DNA of 64,000 bases from Pseudokineococcus marinus (GCF_037482405.1 NZ_JBBHZZ010000001.1:124001-188000), one strand, 5' to 3'. Positions 16,131 to 25,418 are shown, counted from the first letter of the stretch. Numbers and translations are program-made. The notes: generated by a model not told the origin, from the sequence alone.

Positions 16131-17381
16131 TCAGAGGAGGTACTGGAAGACCTGGCTGCCCGGCTCGAGCCGCTCGACGTCGAGGCCGGTCTCGACCATG
16201 CGCCGTTCCAGGGGAGCGAGGTCCTCGGGGCGGGCGACCTCGACGCCGATGAGGGCGGGCCCGGTCTCCCGGCTGTTGCGCTTGACGTACTCGAAGCGGG
16301 TGATGTCGTCCTCCGGGCCGAGCACCTCGTCGAGGAAGCGGCGCAGCGCCCCCGGTTCCTGGGCGAACTGGACGAGGAAGTAGTGCTTGAGGCCCTCGTG
16401 GACGAGGGAGCGCTCGAGCACCTCCCCGTAGCGGCTGACGTCGTTGTTGCCGCCGGACAGCACGCAGACGACGTCCTGCCCCGGCTCGAGCGCGACCGGC
16501 GACCCGAGGGCCGCGGTGGCGAGCGCCCCGGCGGGCTCGGCGATGACGCCGTCCACCTGGTACAGCCGCAGCATCTCCGTGCAGACGCGCCCCTCGGGGA
16601 CGGCGACGAGCTCGGCGCCGCTGTCGCGCACGAGGGGCAGGGTCACGTGACCCGCCGTCCGCACCGCGGCGCCGTCGACGAAGGTCTCGACGTCCCGCAG
16701 CGGCACGGGGCGCCCCGCGGCCAGCGCCGCGGCCATCGACGCGGCGCCCGCCGGCTCGACGCCGACGAGCCGCACGCCGGGGTGGCGCGCGGCCATCCAC
16801 GTCGCCGTGCCGGCGAGCAGCCCGCCGCCGCCGACGGGGACGACGAGGACGTCGGGCAGCCGCCCGGTCTGCTCGCGGTGCTGCTCGACCAGCTCGACGG
16901 CGACGGTGCCCTGGCCGGCGACCGTGCGGGGGTCGTCGAAGGCGGGCACGACGACGGCGCCGGTGCGCTCGGCCTCCTCGCGCGTGGCCGTGACGGCGTC
17001 GTCGTAGACGTCGCCGACGACGACGACCTCGACGGACGACCCGCCGAGGGCCGCGATGCGCTCGCGCTTCTGGCGGGGCGTCGTGCGCGGCAGCAGCACG
17101 CGGCCGCGCACGCCGAGCTCGCGGCAGGCGGCGGCGACGCCCTGGCCGTGGTTGCCCGCGCTCGCGCAGACGACGCCGCGGGCCAGCTCGTCCGCCGAGA
17201 GCTGGGCGATGAGGTTGTAGGCGCCGCGGACCTTGTAGGAGCGGACGTCCTGCAGGTCCTCGCGCTTGAGGTGCACCCGCGCGCCCGTGGCCTCCGATAG
17301 CCGCACGGACTCCTGCAGCGGCGTCCGCCGGACCACGCCGGCCAGGCGGCGGGCGGCGTCCTCCACCGCCTCCGGGGTCAC
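16131..17381 (-). CDS. ilvA: Threonine ammonia-lyase (threonine deaminase)
   Basis: A PLP enzyme that converts threonine to 2-oxobutanoate, first step to isoleucine. The PLP lysine lies in VRSYKVRGAYNL, the phosphate loop is VPVGGGGLLAG, and CASAGNHGQGVAAAC is the substrate loop. Residues about 325-415 form one ACT-like regulatory domain (HYFLVQFAQEPGALRRFLDEV), as in the single-domain corynebacterial enzyme, so isoleucine feedback is expected. I take the GTG at 17381 (416 residues). The frame is open to a GTG at 17513, which would add 44 low-complexity residues. Confidence 0.92.
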   Translation of the reverse strand: MTPEAVEDAARRLAGVVRRTPLQESVRLSEATGARVHLKREDLQDVRSYKVRGAYNLIAQLSADELARGVVCASAGNHGQGVAAACRELGVRGRVLLPRTTPRQKRERIAALGGSSVEVVVVGDVYDDAVTATREEAERTGAVVVPAFDDPRTVAGQGTVAVELVEQHREQTGRLPDVLVVPVGGGGLLAGTATWMAARHPGVRLVGVEPAGAASMAAALAAGRPVPLRDVETFVDGAAVRTAGHVTLPLVRDSGAELVAVPEGRVCTEMLRLYQVDGVIAEPAGALATAALGSPVALEPGQDVVCVLSGGNNDVSRYGEVLERSLVHEGLKHYFLVQFAQEPGALRRFLDEVLGPEDDITRFEYVKRNSRETGPALIGVEVARPEDLAPLERRMVETGLDVERLEPGSQVFQYLL

Positions 17382-17625
17382 CGGCGGCGCCTCAGCGGCT
17401 GGTCCGGTCGTCGCCCTCCCCGGGGGCACGGCCGTGGTGGTCGTCGAGGCGTCGATGAGCCCTCTCCCGCGCTCGCGGCCGCGCCGCTCCGGCGGCCTCG
17501 TGGCGGGCGCCACCGCGGCGCGCGGCCGGCTCGGCCCCGCGCCCGCCGGTCGAGCGCCCGCCGGGGATGCTAGACGCGTCCGGGTGCCGGGACGGGGGGC
17601 GTCCGCCGACCGGTCACGCCGCCGG

Positions 17626-18585
17626 TCAGCCCTCGGCCGGTGCGGCGACCTGCGCGCGCTCGGGCGGGCGCCGCGCCCAGAAGGACGCCAGCGTGGAGCC
17701 CGAGAGGTTGTGCCAGACCGAGAAGAGCGCGGCGGGCAGGGCGGCCAGCGGCGCGAAGTGCGCCGTCGCGAGCGCGGCCGCGAGCCCGGAGTTCTGCATG
17801 CCGACCTCGATGCTCACCGCACGGGACGCCGCCTCGCCGACGCCGGTCACCCGCCCGACGAGGCGCCCGAGCGCCAGCCCGAGAAGGTTGTGCAGCACGA
17901 CGGCGAGCAGCACGAGGAGGCCGGCCGAGCGGACGGCGTCCGCGTTCGCCCCGACGACGGCGGCGACGACCACGACGATCCCCAGCACCGAGACGAGCGG
18001 CAGCAGCGGCAGCGCGCGCTCGACGACCCGCGGCGCCAGGCGGCGCACGAGGGCGCCGGCGAGGACGGGCAGGAGGACGACCTGGAGGATGGAGACGACG
18101 AGCGAGGAGGCCTGGACGTCGAGCGTCGAGCCGACGAGCCAGAGCACGAGCAGGGGCGTGAGCACGGGCGCCAGGAGCGTCGAGACCGTCGTCATGGCGA
18201 CGGACAGCGCGACGTCGCCGCGGGCGAGGTGGACGACGACGTTGGAGGCCGTGCCCCCCGGCGAGGCGCCGACGAGCACCATGCCGACGACGAGCAGGGG
18301 GTCGAGGTCGAGGGCGCGCGCGACGGCCCACCCCAGCAGCGGCATGACCGTGTACTGGGCCAGGACGCCGACGAGCACGGCGCGGGGCCGCCGCCCGAGC
18401 ACGGCGAAGTCCGCCGGCCGCAGCGTCAGGCCCATCCCGAACATGATGACGCCGAGCAGCAGCGGCACCTGCGGCGCCAGCGACGCCGTGGGCCCGGGCA
18501 GCAGCAGCCCCAGGACGAGCCCGCCGACGACGAGCAGGCCGAACCACCGGCCGACGACCTCGGCCACGCGCACCAGGGCTCGCAC
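17626..18585 (-). CDS. Bile acid:sodium symporter (BASS) family transporter
   Basis: A 319-residue membrane protein with about nine to ten hydrophobic segments. BASS signatures are visible: LLLGVIMFGMGLTLRPADF, VGMVLVGASPGGTASNVVVHLARGD and SIEVGMQNSGLAAALA. These contain the residues that form the two sodium sites in structurally known relatives. Substrates in bacteria are often organic anions such as pantoate or 2-keto acids, and cannot be assigned here. The GTG at 18585 follows AGGAGGGG by five bases. Confidence 0.9.
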   Translation of the reverse strand: MRALVRVAEVVGRWFGLLVVGGLVLGLLLPGPTASLAPQVPLLLGVIMFGMGLTLRPADFAVLGRRPRAVLVGVLAQYTVMPLLGWAVARALDLDPLLVVGMVLVGASPGGTASNVVVHLARGDVALSVAMTTVSTLLAPVLTPLLVLWLVGSTLDVQASSLVVSILQVVLLPVLAGALVRRLAPRVVERALPLLPLVSVLGIVVVVAAVVGANADAVRSAGLLVLLAVVLHNLLGLALGRLVGRVTGVGEAASRAVSIEVGMQNSGLAAALATAHFAPLAALPAALFSVWHNLSGSTLASFWARRPPERAQVAAPAEG

Positions 18586-18713
18586 GGCCCCTCCTCTCGT
18601 CGTCACGGACCGGTGGCGCGGACGGCCACCCACCGGGTCTCATCCCCGCCGACGCCGTCGCGGTCGGGGCGGCCGCAGGCTACGGAGGCCGCGGCGCGGC
18701 GCGCCCCGCCGTC

Positions 18714-20048
18714 TCAGCTCGCCTCGCCGACCGTGACGGCCTGGGCCTGCACGGCGGGCGGCACCTCCGCCCCGGGCGCCGTGGCCCGGCCGGGCAGGCG
18801 GCCGAGGTGCCGGCGGCTCGCCGCGAGCACGAGGACGCCGACGAGCACGGCCGCCGCACCGACGGCGAAGGGCACGTGGGGGCTGAGGCTCTCGCCGAGC
18901 CGGCCCGCCAGCCAGGGGGCCACCGCCCCTCCGCCGAAGCGCACGAAGCTGTAGGCCGCGGAGGCCGTGGAGCGCTCGACGGGCGCGACGAGCATGACCG
19001 CCTCGGTGATGAGCGTGTTGACGAGTCCGAGCGGGATCCCGGCGAGGACGACGCAGACGGCGAGGACCGCCTGCGAGCCCGTGAGCAGGGCCATGACGGC
19101 GAGGTCGACGGCGAAGAGCCCGAGCGCGAGGAGGATGCCCGGCACGGTCCCGACCCGCCGCTGGAGCCGCGGGGCGAGGAGGACCGAGCTCAGCGCCAGG
19201 CAGGCGCCCCAGCCGAAGAAGACGAGGCCGACGGCGTAGATGCCGAGGTCCAGCGGGAACGGCGTGTAGGCGAGGAGCGTGAAGAAGCCGACGTTGTAGA
19301 GCAGCGCGGTGACGGCCACGGCGAGCAGCCCGCGGTGGCGCAGCGCGCGGAAGGGGTCCAGCGGCGTCGTCGCCCGCGCCGGCTTCGGCACCTCCGGGAG
19401 GAAGACCGCGACCGCGACCACGGCCACGGCCATGAGGACGGCCACGCCGAAGAAGGGCCCCCGCCACGAGACCCCGCCCAGGAGGCCGCCGAGCAGGGGG
19501 CCGGTGGCGATGCCGATCCCCAGCGCGGCCTCGTAGAGGATGATCGCCCCGGCCACGCCACCGCTCGACGCGCCGACGATGGTCGCGAGCGCCGTCGCGA
19601 TGAAGAGCGCGTTGCCGAGGCCCCAGCCCGCGCGGAAGCCGACGATCTCGCCGATGGTGCCGGAGGAGCCGGCGAGGGCGCTGAAGACCACGACGAGCGC
19701 CAGCCCGCCGAGCAGCGTGCGCTTCGGGCCGATCCGGCTGGAGATCGTGCCCGTGACGAGCATCGCGAGGCCGGTGACGGCCATGTAGCTCGTGAAGAGG
19801 AGCGAGACCTGCGACGGGGACGCGTCGAGCTCCTCGCCGATCGGCTTGAGGATCGGGTCGACGAGCCCGATCCCCATGAAGGCGATGACGCAGGCCGCCG
19901 CGACGGCCCAGACCGCTCGCGGCTGGTGGAGCACTCCGCCCCCTCCGCCGTCGTGCGGCGTCGCGGCGCCGGCACCCGCAGCGGAGGTCGTCGTCGCGGG
20001 GGTCGTCGTCGCGGGAGTGGTGCCGGTGGTCGAGGGCTCGGGTGCCAC
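18714..20048 (-). CDS. MFS transporter
   Basis: A 444-residue major facilitator protein with 12 predicted membrane helices. The motif A-like loop TGTISSRIGPKRTLLGG lies between helices 2 and 3, and a Ser/Pro/Thr-rich cytoplasmic N-terminus precedes helix 1. The GTG start follows AGGAGG. The MarR-type regulator ends 43 bases upstream on the same strand, so the pair resembles a regulated drug or metabolite exporter. Substrate unknown. Confidence 0.9.
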   Translation of the reverse strand: MAPEPSTTGTTPATTTPATTTSAAGAGAATPHDGGGGGVLHQPRAVWAVAAACVIAFMGIGLVDPILKPIGEELDASPSQVSLLFTSYMAVTGLAMLVTGTISSRIGPKRTLLGGLALVVVFSALAGSSGTIGEIVGFRAGWGLGNALFIATALATIVGASSGGVAGAIILYEAALGIGIATGPLLGGLLGGVSWRGPFFGVAVLMAVAVVAVAVFLPEVPKPARATTPLDPFRALRHRGLLAVAVTALLYNVGFFTLLAYTPFPLDLGIYAVGLVFFGWGACLALSSVLLAPRLQRRVGTVPGILLALGLFAVDLAVMALLTGSQAVLAVCVVLAGIPLGLVNTLITEAVMLVAPVERSTASAAYSFVRFGGGAVAPWLAGRLGESLSPHVPFAVGAAAVLVGVLVLAASRRHLGRLPGRATAPGAEVPPAVQAQAVTVGEAS

Positions 20049-20091
20049 GGGGGCCTCCTGGGGAGTCGCTGCGGGAGGGGACGGCGAGGGG

Positions 20092-20556
20092 TCAGCCGCC
20101 CGGCGGGGCGTGCGCGACGAGGTCGCGCAGCACGGCGAGCCCGCGCGCGAGGTCCTCGTGCTGCTGCCCCGAGAGCGCCCCGAGCTGCGGGGCGAGCGCC
20201 CGTCCCGCGGCGGCGCGCTGCTCGGTGAGGCGCTGCCGCCCGGCCGGCGTCGTGGCGACGAGCGACGCGCGCGCGTCGTCCGGGTCGGAGGACCGCTCGA
20301 CCCAGCCGTGGCGCTCGAGGCGCTGCACGAGGGCGGTGGCGGTGGGCTGGGAGGTGCGGTCGAGGGCCGCGAGGGCGCTCACGCGCAGCGGCCCCAGCTC
20401 GTCGACCTGCGACAGGGCGCGCCACAGCGCCGTCGGCATCCCGCCGTCGGCGGCGCGTCCCGCCCAGCGGGTGAAGCGCGCGGCGAGCACGAGGAGGTCG
20501 ACGGCGAGGGCCTCGTCCGCCGAGGGCTCCGGCGCAGCAACCGTTCGCTCAGGCAC
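20092..20556 (-). CDS. MarR-family transcriptional regulator
   Basis: A 154-residue winged-helix regulator. The recognition region LSALAALDRTSQPTATALVQRLERHG and the wing VERSSDPDDARASLVATTPAGRQ are typical of MarR. It is the first gene of a two-gene unit with the MFS transporter. A perfect inverted repeat at 20569-20583, only 13 bases upstream of its start, is the likely autoregulatory operator, relieved when a ligand (often a transported phenolic or drug) binds. Confidence 0.9.
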   Translation of the reverse strand: MPERTVAAPEPSADEALAVDLLVLAARFTRWAGRAADGGMPTALWRALSQVDELGPLRVSALAALDRTSQPTATALVQRLERHGWVERSSDPDDARASLVATTPAGRQRLTEQRAAAGRALAPQLGALSGQQHEDLARGLAVLRDLVAHAPPGG

Positions 20557-20568
20557 CGGACGAGGCTA

Positions 20569-20583
20569 CATAGGTTGCCTATG
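20569..20583. promoter_or_regulatory. MarR operator CATAGG-TTG-CCTATG
   Basis: A perfect six-base inverted repeat with a three-base spacer, unusually A/T-rich for this sequence, immediately upstream of the MarR-MFS genes. The form and spacing suit a MarR dimer. Confidence 0.75.
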
Positions 20584-20621
20584 CATCGTCCACCCGGTCA
20601 GCCCTCCGGGAGCGGGACGAG

Positions 20622-20670
20622 GAGGGCCGGCGAGGCGGCGGTCGGCACGACCACCCCCTCGCCGGCCCTC
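20622..20670 (-). terminator. Terminator hairpin after CNNM gene pair
   Basis: GAGGGCCGGCGAGG (20622-20635) pairs perfectly with CCTCGCCGGCCCTC (20657-20670) across a 21-base loop. It starts 14 bases downstream of the stop of the gene at 20684 and separates it from the MarR promoter. No U-tract follows. Confidence 0.6.
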
Positions 20671-20683
20671 GCGGCGAGGCGGC

Positions 20684-21739
20684 TCAGCGCCGGGCGGTGA
20701 CCGCCGCGCGCCGCGAGTCGTCGCGGATCTGGCCGACGAGCTCCGAGAGCACGTCCTCCAGCGTGACGATGCCGATGAGCTGCCCGCCCGCGTCCCGGAC
20801 GGCGGCCAGGTGCGCGCCGTCGCTCTGCATCGTCGTCAGCACGGTGCGCAGAGCGGCGTCAGACGGCACCTCCGGCAGGGGGCGCACCCGCGCGGGATCG
20901 AGGGGCTGGCCTCGCCGGTCGGCGTCGGTCTCCAGCAGGTCCTTGACGTGCACGTAGCCGTGCAGGGACCCGTCGCCCGCCTGCAGCGGGAAGCGCGAGA
21001 AGCCGCGCACCGCCGTCCGCTCCGCCTCCTCCGGCGTGACGCGCACCGGCAGGGTCGTGACCTCGCCGAGCGGGATCATCACCGAGGCGACGTCGTGCTC
21101 GTCGAACTCGAGCGCCTCGAGGAGCAGGGCGCCCTCGCGCTCGTCGAGCAGCCCGCCCTCGCGGGACTCGGTGACCAGCCCGGCCACCTCGTCGCGCGTG
21201 AAGACGCTGGCCACCTCGTCCTTCGGCTCGACGCCCAGCGCCCGCAGCACGAGGTTGGCGGTGCGGTTGAGCAGCCAGATGACGGGGTGCAGCACCCGCA
21301 CGACGAGGACGAGCGGCGGCCCGAGCACGAGGGCCGCGCGGTCCGGCCCCGCGAGGGCGATGTTCTTCGGCACCATCTCCCCGAGCACGACGTGCAGCAG
21401 GGTGACGAGGCCGAGGGCGATCGCGAAGGCCACCGGGTGCAGCAGGGCCTCCGGCAGGCCCGCCGCCTCGAAGGGCACCTCGATGAGGTGCGCGATGGCG
21501 GGCTCGGAGAGGGCGCCGAGCAGGAGCGAGCAGATGGTGATGCCCAGCTGCGCGCCGGCCATCATCAGCGACACGTGCTCCATGGCGTGCAGCGTCGTCC
21601 GCGCCGCGCGCGAGCCCTCGGCGGCGCGGGGCTCGATCATCGTGCGCCGCGCGGAGATCAGCGCGAACTCCGCGCCGACGAAGAAGGCGTTGAGGGCGAG
21701 CAGCAGCGCCGTCAGCGCCAGGCCCAGCCAGTCGCTCAC
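20684..21739 (-). CDS. CNNM/CorC-type membrane protein with CBS pair
   Basis: A 351-residue protein of the hemolysin C/CNNM family. The N-terminal half is a CNNM transmembrane domain (LNAFFVGAEFALISARRTMIE; GAQLGITICSLLLG; VVLGEMVPKNIAL). Two CBS domains follow (MIPLGEVTTLPVRVTPEEAE; GQLIGIVTLEDVLSELVGQI). The C-terminal CorC/HlyC domain of longer paralogues is absent. Relatives export or sense divalent cations such as magnesium or cobalt. The GTG start overlaps the stop of the longer paralogue upstream (GTGA), so the two are co-translated and probably form a heteromer. Confidence 0.9.
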   Translation of the reverse strand: MSDWLGLALTALLLALNAFFVGAEFALISARRTMIEPRAAEGSRAARTTLHAMEHVSLMMAGAQLGITICSLLLGALSEPAIAHLIEVPFEAAGLPEALLHPVAFAIALGLVTLLHVVLGEMVPKNIALAGPDRAALVLGPPLVLVVRVLHPVIWLLNRTANLVLRALGVEPKDEVASVFTRDEVAGLVTESREGGLLDEREGALLLEALEFDEHDVASVMIPLGEVTTLPVRVTPEEAERTAVRGFSRFPLQAGDGSLHGYVHVKDLLETDADRRGQPLDPARVRPLPEVPSDAALRTVLTTMQSDGAHLAAVRDAGGQLIGIVTLEDVLSELVGQIRDDSRRAAVTARR

Positions 21740-23184
21740 CGGTCCCCCTCCCCGCGGGCCGCGGCGTGCTCGACGTCGCGGGCCCCTCTCCCGTCGTCGG
21801 ACCCGTCGTCCGTCTCGTCGCCGTCATCGCCGTCGTGGTCGTCCTCGGCCCCCTCGGGGACGAGCAGCTCGACGACGACCTGCTCGATCCGGTGGCCGTC
21901 GAGCGCGGCCACCTCGAGCGCGATGTCCTTCGGCGGGCGCCCGGGCGCCTCGTCCGCGGGCACGACGACGCGGTCGCCCACCACGGGCAGGCGCTCGAGG
22001 TGGAGCGTCACGAGCCCGCCGAGCGTGTCGTAGTCCTCGTGCTCGGGGACCGCCGCGCCCAGCAGCTCGCTGGCCTCGTCGGGGCGCAGGTTGCCGGCCA
22101 GCTGCCAGCGGCCCTGCGCGTCGGGCGGCACGGGCTCCTCGTCGGGGTCGTGCTCGTCGCGGACCTCGCCCACGAGCTCCTCCACGAGGTCCTCGAGCGT
22201 GACGAGGCCCGCGACGTCGCCGAACTCGTCGACGACGACGGCCATCTGCAGGCCGTCCGCGCGCAGCTGGTCGAGCAAGGCGTCCAGCGGCACCGTGTCG
22301 GGCACGTGCACCGCCTCCGCCATGACCTCGCGCACGCGGGTGGTCGCCCGCAGCTCGAACGGGACGCCGAGCGCGTGCCGCACGTGGACGACGCCGATGG
22401 CCTCGTCGTGCTCCTCGTCGAGGACGGGGAAGCGCGAGTGGCCGCTCTCGGCGGCCGCGTGCAGCACCTCCGCCACGGTGTCGTCGAGGTCGCTCGTGTC
22501 CATGAGGCCGCGCGGCGTCATGACGTCGCGGGCCCGCCGGTCGCCGAAGGCGAGGGAGCGCTGCAGGAGGTCGGCCGTGTCCGCCCGCAGCGTCCCCTGG
22601 TCCGCGGAGTGGCGGACGAGGCCCGCGAGCTCCTCGGGGGAGCGCGCGGACGCCAGCTCCTCCTGCGGCTCGAAGCCGAGGAGGCGCAGGATCCGGTTGG
22701 CCGCGCCGTTGCAGAAGCGGATGAGCGGGGCGAAGACCCGCGTGAAGCCGCGCATGAAGCCGTTGACGACGCGGGCGGTCCGCATGGGCTGGGAGATGGC
22801 GATGTTCTTGGGCACGAGCTCGCCGAAGAGCATCGTCAGCACCGTGGCCAGGACGAGGGCGAGGGCCGTGGCGACGCCGCTCGCCGCGCGCGGGCCCAGG
22901 CCGGCCGCCTCGAGGGGGCCGTCGACGATCTCGGCGATCGCCGGCTGCGACAGGTAGCCGATGGCGAGGTTGGTCACCGTGATGCCGACCTGCGCGCCGG
23001 ACAGCTGGGTCGACAGGCTGCGCAGGGAGCGGAGGACGCCGTCGGCGCCGGGCTCGCCGCTGCGGGCGGCCCGCTCGACGGCGCTGCGGTTGACGGTGAC
23101 GAAGGCGAACTCGGCGGCGACGAAGGCGCCGCACGCCAGCACGAGGCCGGCGGCCAGGAGCAGGAGGAGCACGTCCGCGATCAC
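21736..23184 (-). CDS. CNNM/CorC-type membrane protein with CBS and CorC_HlyC domains
   Basis: A 482-residue paralogue of the following gene. It has a CNNM membrane domain (GAFVAAEFAFVTVNRSAVE; GAQVGITVTNLAIGYLSQPAI; FGELVPKNIAIS), two CBS domains (DVMTPRGLMDTSDLDD; VAGLVTLEDLVEELVGEV) and a C-terminal CorC/HlyC fold (DTLGGLVTLHLERLPVVGDRV). An acidic tail (about residues 450-480) rich in Asp follows and could bind cations. The GTG start has GGAGG seven bases upstream, and a 56-codon reading frame ends exactly over it. Confidence 0.9.
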   Translation of the reverse strand: MIADVLLLLLAAGLVLACGAFVAAEFAFVTVNRSAVERAARSGEPGADGVLRSLRSLSTQLSGAQVGITVTNLAIGYLSQPAIAEIVDGPLEAAGLGPRAASGVATALALVLATVLTMLFGELVPKNIAISQPMRTARVVNGFMRGFTRVFAPLIRFCNGAANRILRLLGFEPQEELASARSPEELAGLVRHSADQGTLRADTADLLQRSLAFGDRRARDVMTPRGLMDTSDLDDTVAEVLHAAAESGHSRFPVLDEEHDEAIGVVHVRHALGVPFELRATTRVREVMAEAVHVPDTVPLDALLDQLRADGLQMAVVVDEFGDVAGLVTLEDLVEELVGEVRDEHDPDEEPVPPDAQGRWQLAGNLRPDEASELLGAAVPEHEDYDTLGGLVTLHLERLPVVGDRVVVPADEAPGRPPKDIALEVAALDGHRIEQVVVELLVPEGAEDDHDGDDGDETDDGSDDGRGARDVEHAAARGEGDR

Positions 23185-23351
23185 GCGCGCCTCCGGCGGG
23201 TGCGGGGCGGCGTCGTGGACGGGCGGGGACGGCGGGCCTCGCGCCGGAGACCGGCTGCGTCCCGCGGGGAGGGGGCCCGTCGCGCGACGGTCGCGCGTCT
23301 GGAGCCCTCCCCGGTCGTACTGTCCCGAGCGTCGGATGGTGCGGCGCTCAT
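23181..23351 (-). CDS. Possible 56-residue Arg/Pro-rich leader ORF
   Basis: An ATG at 23351 preceded by GAGGAGAGGAG opens a frame of 56 codons (first residues MSAAPSDARDSTTGEG, ending PPRTRRRRA). Its TGA overlaps the GTG of the CNNM gene in the GTGA arrangement seen between real genes here. About 30% of residues are Arg. It could be a translated leader coupling ribosomes to the membrane protein gene. In such GC-rich DNA a chance frame is also plausible. Confidence 0.35.
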   Translation of the reverse strand: MSAAPSDARDSTTGEGSRRATVARRAPSPRDAAGLRREARRPRPSTTPPRTRRRRA

Positions 23352-23486
23352 GGTCTCCTCTCCTCGCGGTGGCGCGCCCGCCGTCGGCGGGCGGCGCGCG
23401 GGGAGCCCCGCGCGCCCGACCAGTGTGGGGCCTGGCGCGCGGGAGCGGTGCGCTGCGTCCTCAGGCGGCGCGCCCGCGGGAGGGTC

Positions 23487-24773
23487 TCAGCCCAGGAGGT
23501 CGTGCCGGACGACGGACTGCTCGCGCCCCGGCCCCACGCCGACGACCGAGATGCGCGCACCGGACATCTCCTCGAGGGCCTCGACGTAGCGCTGCGCGGC
23601 GGCGGGCAGGTCGGACCACTCGCGGGCGCCCGAGATGTCGCCCTCCCAGCCCTCGAGCTCGGTGAGCACGGGCCGGGCGTGGTGCAGGTCGGTCTGCGTC
23701 GCCGGCAGCTCGTCGACCCGTCGGCCGTCGACCTCGTAGCCGGTGCACACCGGGATGCGCTCGCGCCCGCCGAGGACGTCGAGCTTGGTGAGGACGAAGT
23801 CGGTGACGCCGTTGACCCGGGCGGCGTAGCGAGCCACCGGTGCGTCGTACCAGCCGCAGCGGCGGGGGCGCCCCGTCGTCGTCCCGAACTCGGCGCCGGC
23901 CTCGCGCAGGGCGTCGCCCTCGGCGCCGTGCAGCTCCGTGGGGAAGGGACCCTCGCCGACGCGCGTCGTGTAGGCCTTGACGACGGCGACGACCCGCGAG
24001 ACCCGCGTCGGAGGGATGCCCGAGCCCGTGCAGGCGCCGCCCGCGGTGGCGCTCGACGACGTCACGAAGGGGTAGGTGCCGTGGTCGACGTCGAGCATCG
24101 TGGCCTGGCCGGCCTCGAGCAGCACCGTGCGTCCCTCGTCGAGGGCCTCGTGGAGGAGGAGGCCGGTGTCGGCGACCATCGGCCGCAGGCGCTCGGCGTG
24201 CTCGAGCAGCTCGTCGACGACCTCGTCGACCTCGATCGCCCGGCGGTTGTAGACCTTGACGAGCACGTGGTTCTTGAGGTCGAGGGCCGCCTCGACCTTC
24301 TGCCGCAGGATGCTCGCGTCGAAGACGTCCTGGACCCGCAGGCCGACGCGGGACATCTTGTCGGCGTACGTCGGCCCGATGCCGCGGCCCGTCGTGCCGA
24401 TCTTCCGCGAGCCGAGGAAGCGCTCCGTGACGCGGTCGAGCACCCGGTTGTACGGCGGGATGAGGTGGGCGCTCGAGCTGACGACGAGCGCGCTCGTGTC
24501 GACGCCGCGCGCCTCGAGCCCGTCGAGCTCCTCGAAGAGCACCGAGAGGTCGACGACGACGCCGTTGCCGATGACCGGGACGACGCCCGGCGTGAGGATG
24601 CCGCTGGGCAGGAGGTGCAGGGCGTACGTCTCGCCGCCGACGACGACGGTGTGCCCGGCGTTGTTGCCGCCGTTGAACTTGACGACGTAGTCCAGGCGGT
24701 CGCCGAGCTGGTCGGTCGCCTTGCCCTTCCCCTCGTCCCCCCACTGGGCACCGACGAGCACGATGGCGGGCAC
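23487..24773 (-). CDS. purA: Adenylosuccinate synthetase
   Basis: A 428-residue enzyme joining IMP and aspartate with GTP hydrolysis to make adenylosuccinate, the first committed step to AMP. The N-terminal GAQWGDEGKGKATD loop (catalytic Asp and phosphate binding), NAGHTVVV, GTTGRGIGPTYADK and the GTP-binding end TKLDVLGG are all intact, and the length is normal. Starts at GTG with the family-typical MPAIVLVGAQWG. The 302 bases downstream to the CNNM gene contain only the possible leader ORF. Confidence 0.97.
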   Translation of the reverse strand: MPAIVLVGAQWGDEGKGKATDQLGDRLDYVVKFNGGNNAGHTVVVGGETYALHLLPSGILTPGVVPVIGNGVVVDLSVLFEELDGLEARGVDTSALVVSSSAHLIPPYNRVLDRVTERFLGSRKIGTTGRGIGPTYADKMSRVGLRVQDVFDASILRQKVEAALDLKNHVLVKVYNRRAIEVDEVVDELLEHAERLRPMVADTGLLLHEALDEGRTVLLEAGQATMLDVDHGTYPFVTSSSATAGGACTGSGIPPTRVSRVVAVVKAYTTRVGEGPFPTELHGAEGDALREAGAEFGTTTGRPRRCGWYDAPVARYAARVNGVTDFVLTKLDVLGGRERIPVCTGYEVDGRRVDELPATQTDLHHARPVLTELEGWEGDISGAREWSDLPAAAQRYVEALEEMSGARISVVGVGPGREQSVVRHDLLG

Positions 24774-24968
24774 GGGCGTGCACCTGCTTCCTCAGACGAC
24801 GAACGGGACGGGCGCGGGCGGACCGGCGCGCGGCCCCGTCGCGGTCGACCGGGCCGTCGACAGAGGCGTCGACCGGGGCGCGAGGCTACCGCCCACGGCG
24901 GCGCGGGCGCCCAGCGCCGGACGGGTCAGCGCCGGACCGGTCGGCGGACGGCGACCGGCCGGGGCCTC

Positions 24969-25418
24969 TCAGCCCTGGGGCAGCAGCTCCACGGGGGCCT
25001 GCGCGTCGCAGTCGGCGAGGAAGCCGGCGCACCGGTCGGCCTCGTCGCCCTCCCCCACCGCCGCCGCGGCCCGCGCCAGGGCGGCGAGAGCGCGCAGGAA
25101 GCCGCGGTTGGGCTCGTGCGCGTAGGGCACGGGCCCGGCGCCGCGCCAGCCCGCGCGCCGGAGGGCGTCGAGGCCGCGGTGGTAGCCCGTGCGGGCGTAG
25201 GCGTAGGCCTGGACGACCTCGCCGTCGGCCAGGGCGTCCTCCGCGAGGACGGCCCACGGCAGGCTCGCCGCCGGCGTCCGGGCGGCGACCTCCGCCGCGT
25301 CCTGCCCCTGCTCGAGGGCCCGCGCAGCGGGCGCCTCCAGGTCGTCCGGCAGGAGGGTCGCGGGCGGCCCGCCGAGGAGGTCGCGGGAGCCGCGCGCGGG
25401 GGGCGTGGGTGCGCTCAT
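24969..25418 (-). CDS. DUF3151 family protein
   Basis: A 149-residue soluble protein matching the actinobacterial DUF3151 pattern: a short N-terminal tail, LPWAVLAEDALADGEVVQAYAYARTGYHRGLDALRRAGWRG split over two helices, then VPYAHEPNRGFLRALAALARAA. Function unknown. It lies 195 bases downstream of purA on the same strand, an arrangement I believe recurs in actinobacteria. The ATG at 25418 matches where the conserved N-terminus begins. Confidence 0.85.
   Translation of the reverse strand: MSAPTPPARGSRDLLGGPPATLLPDDLEAPAARALEQGQDAAEVAARTPAASLPWAVLAEDALADGEVVQAYAYARTGYHRGLDALRRAGWRGAGPVPYAHEPNRGFLRALAALARAAAAVGEGDEADRCAGFLADCDAQAPVELLPQG

Noticed and set aside
16131..17513. Longer threonine deaminase start at 17513
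   Set aside because: The extra 44 residues are Arg/Thr/Pro-rich and precede the usual start of the family. The GTG at 17381 has a GAGG upstream.
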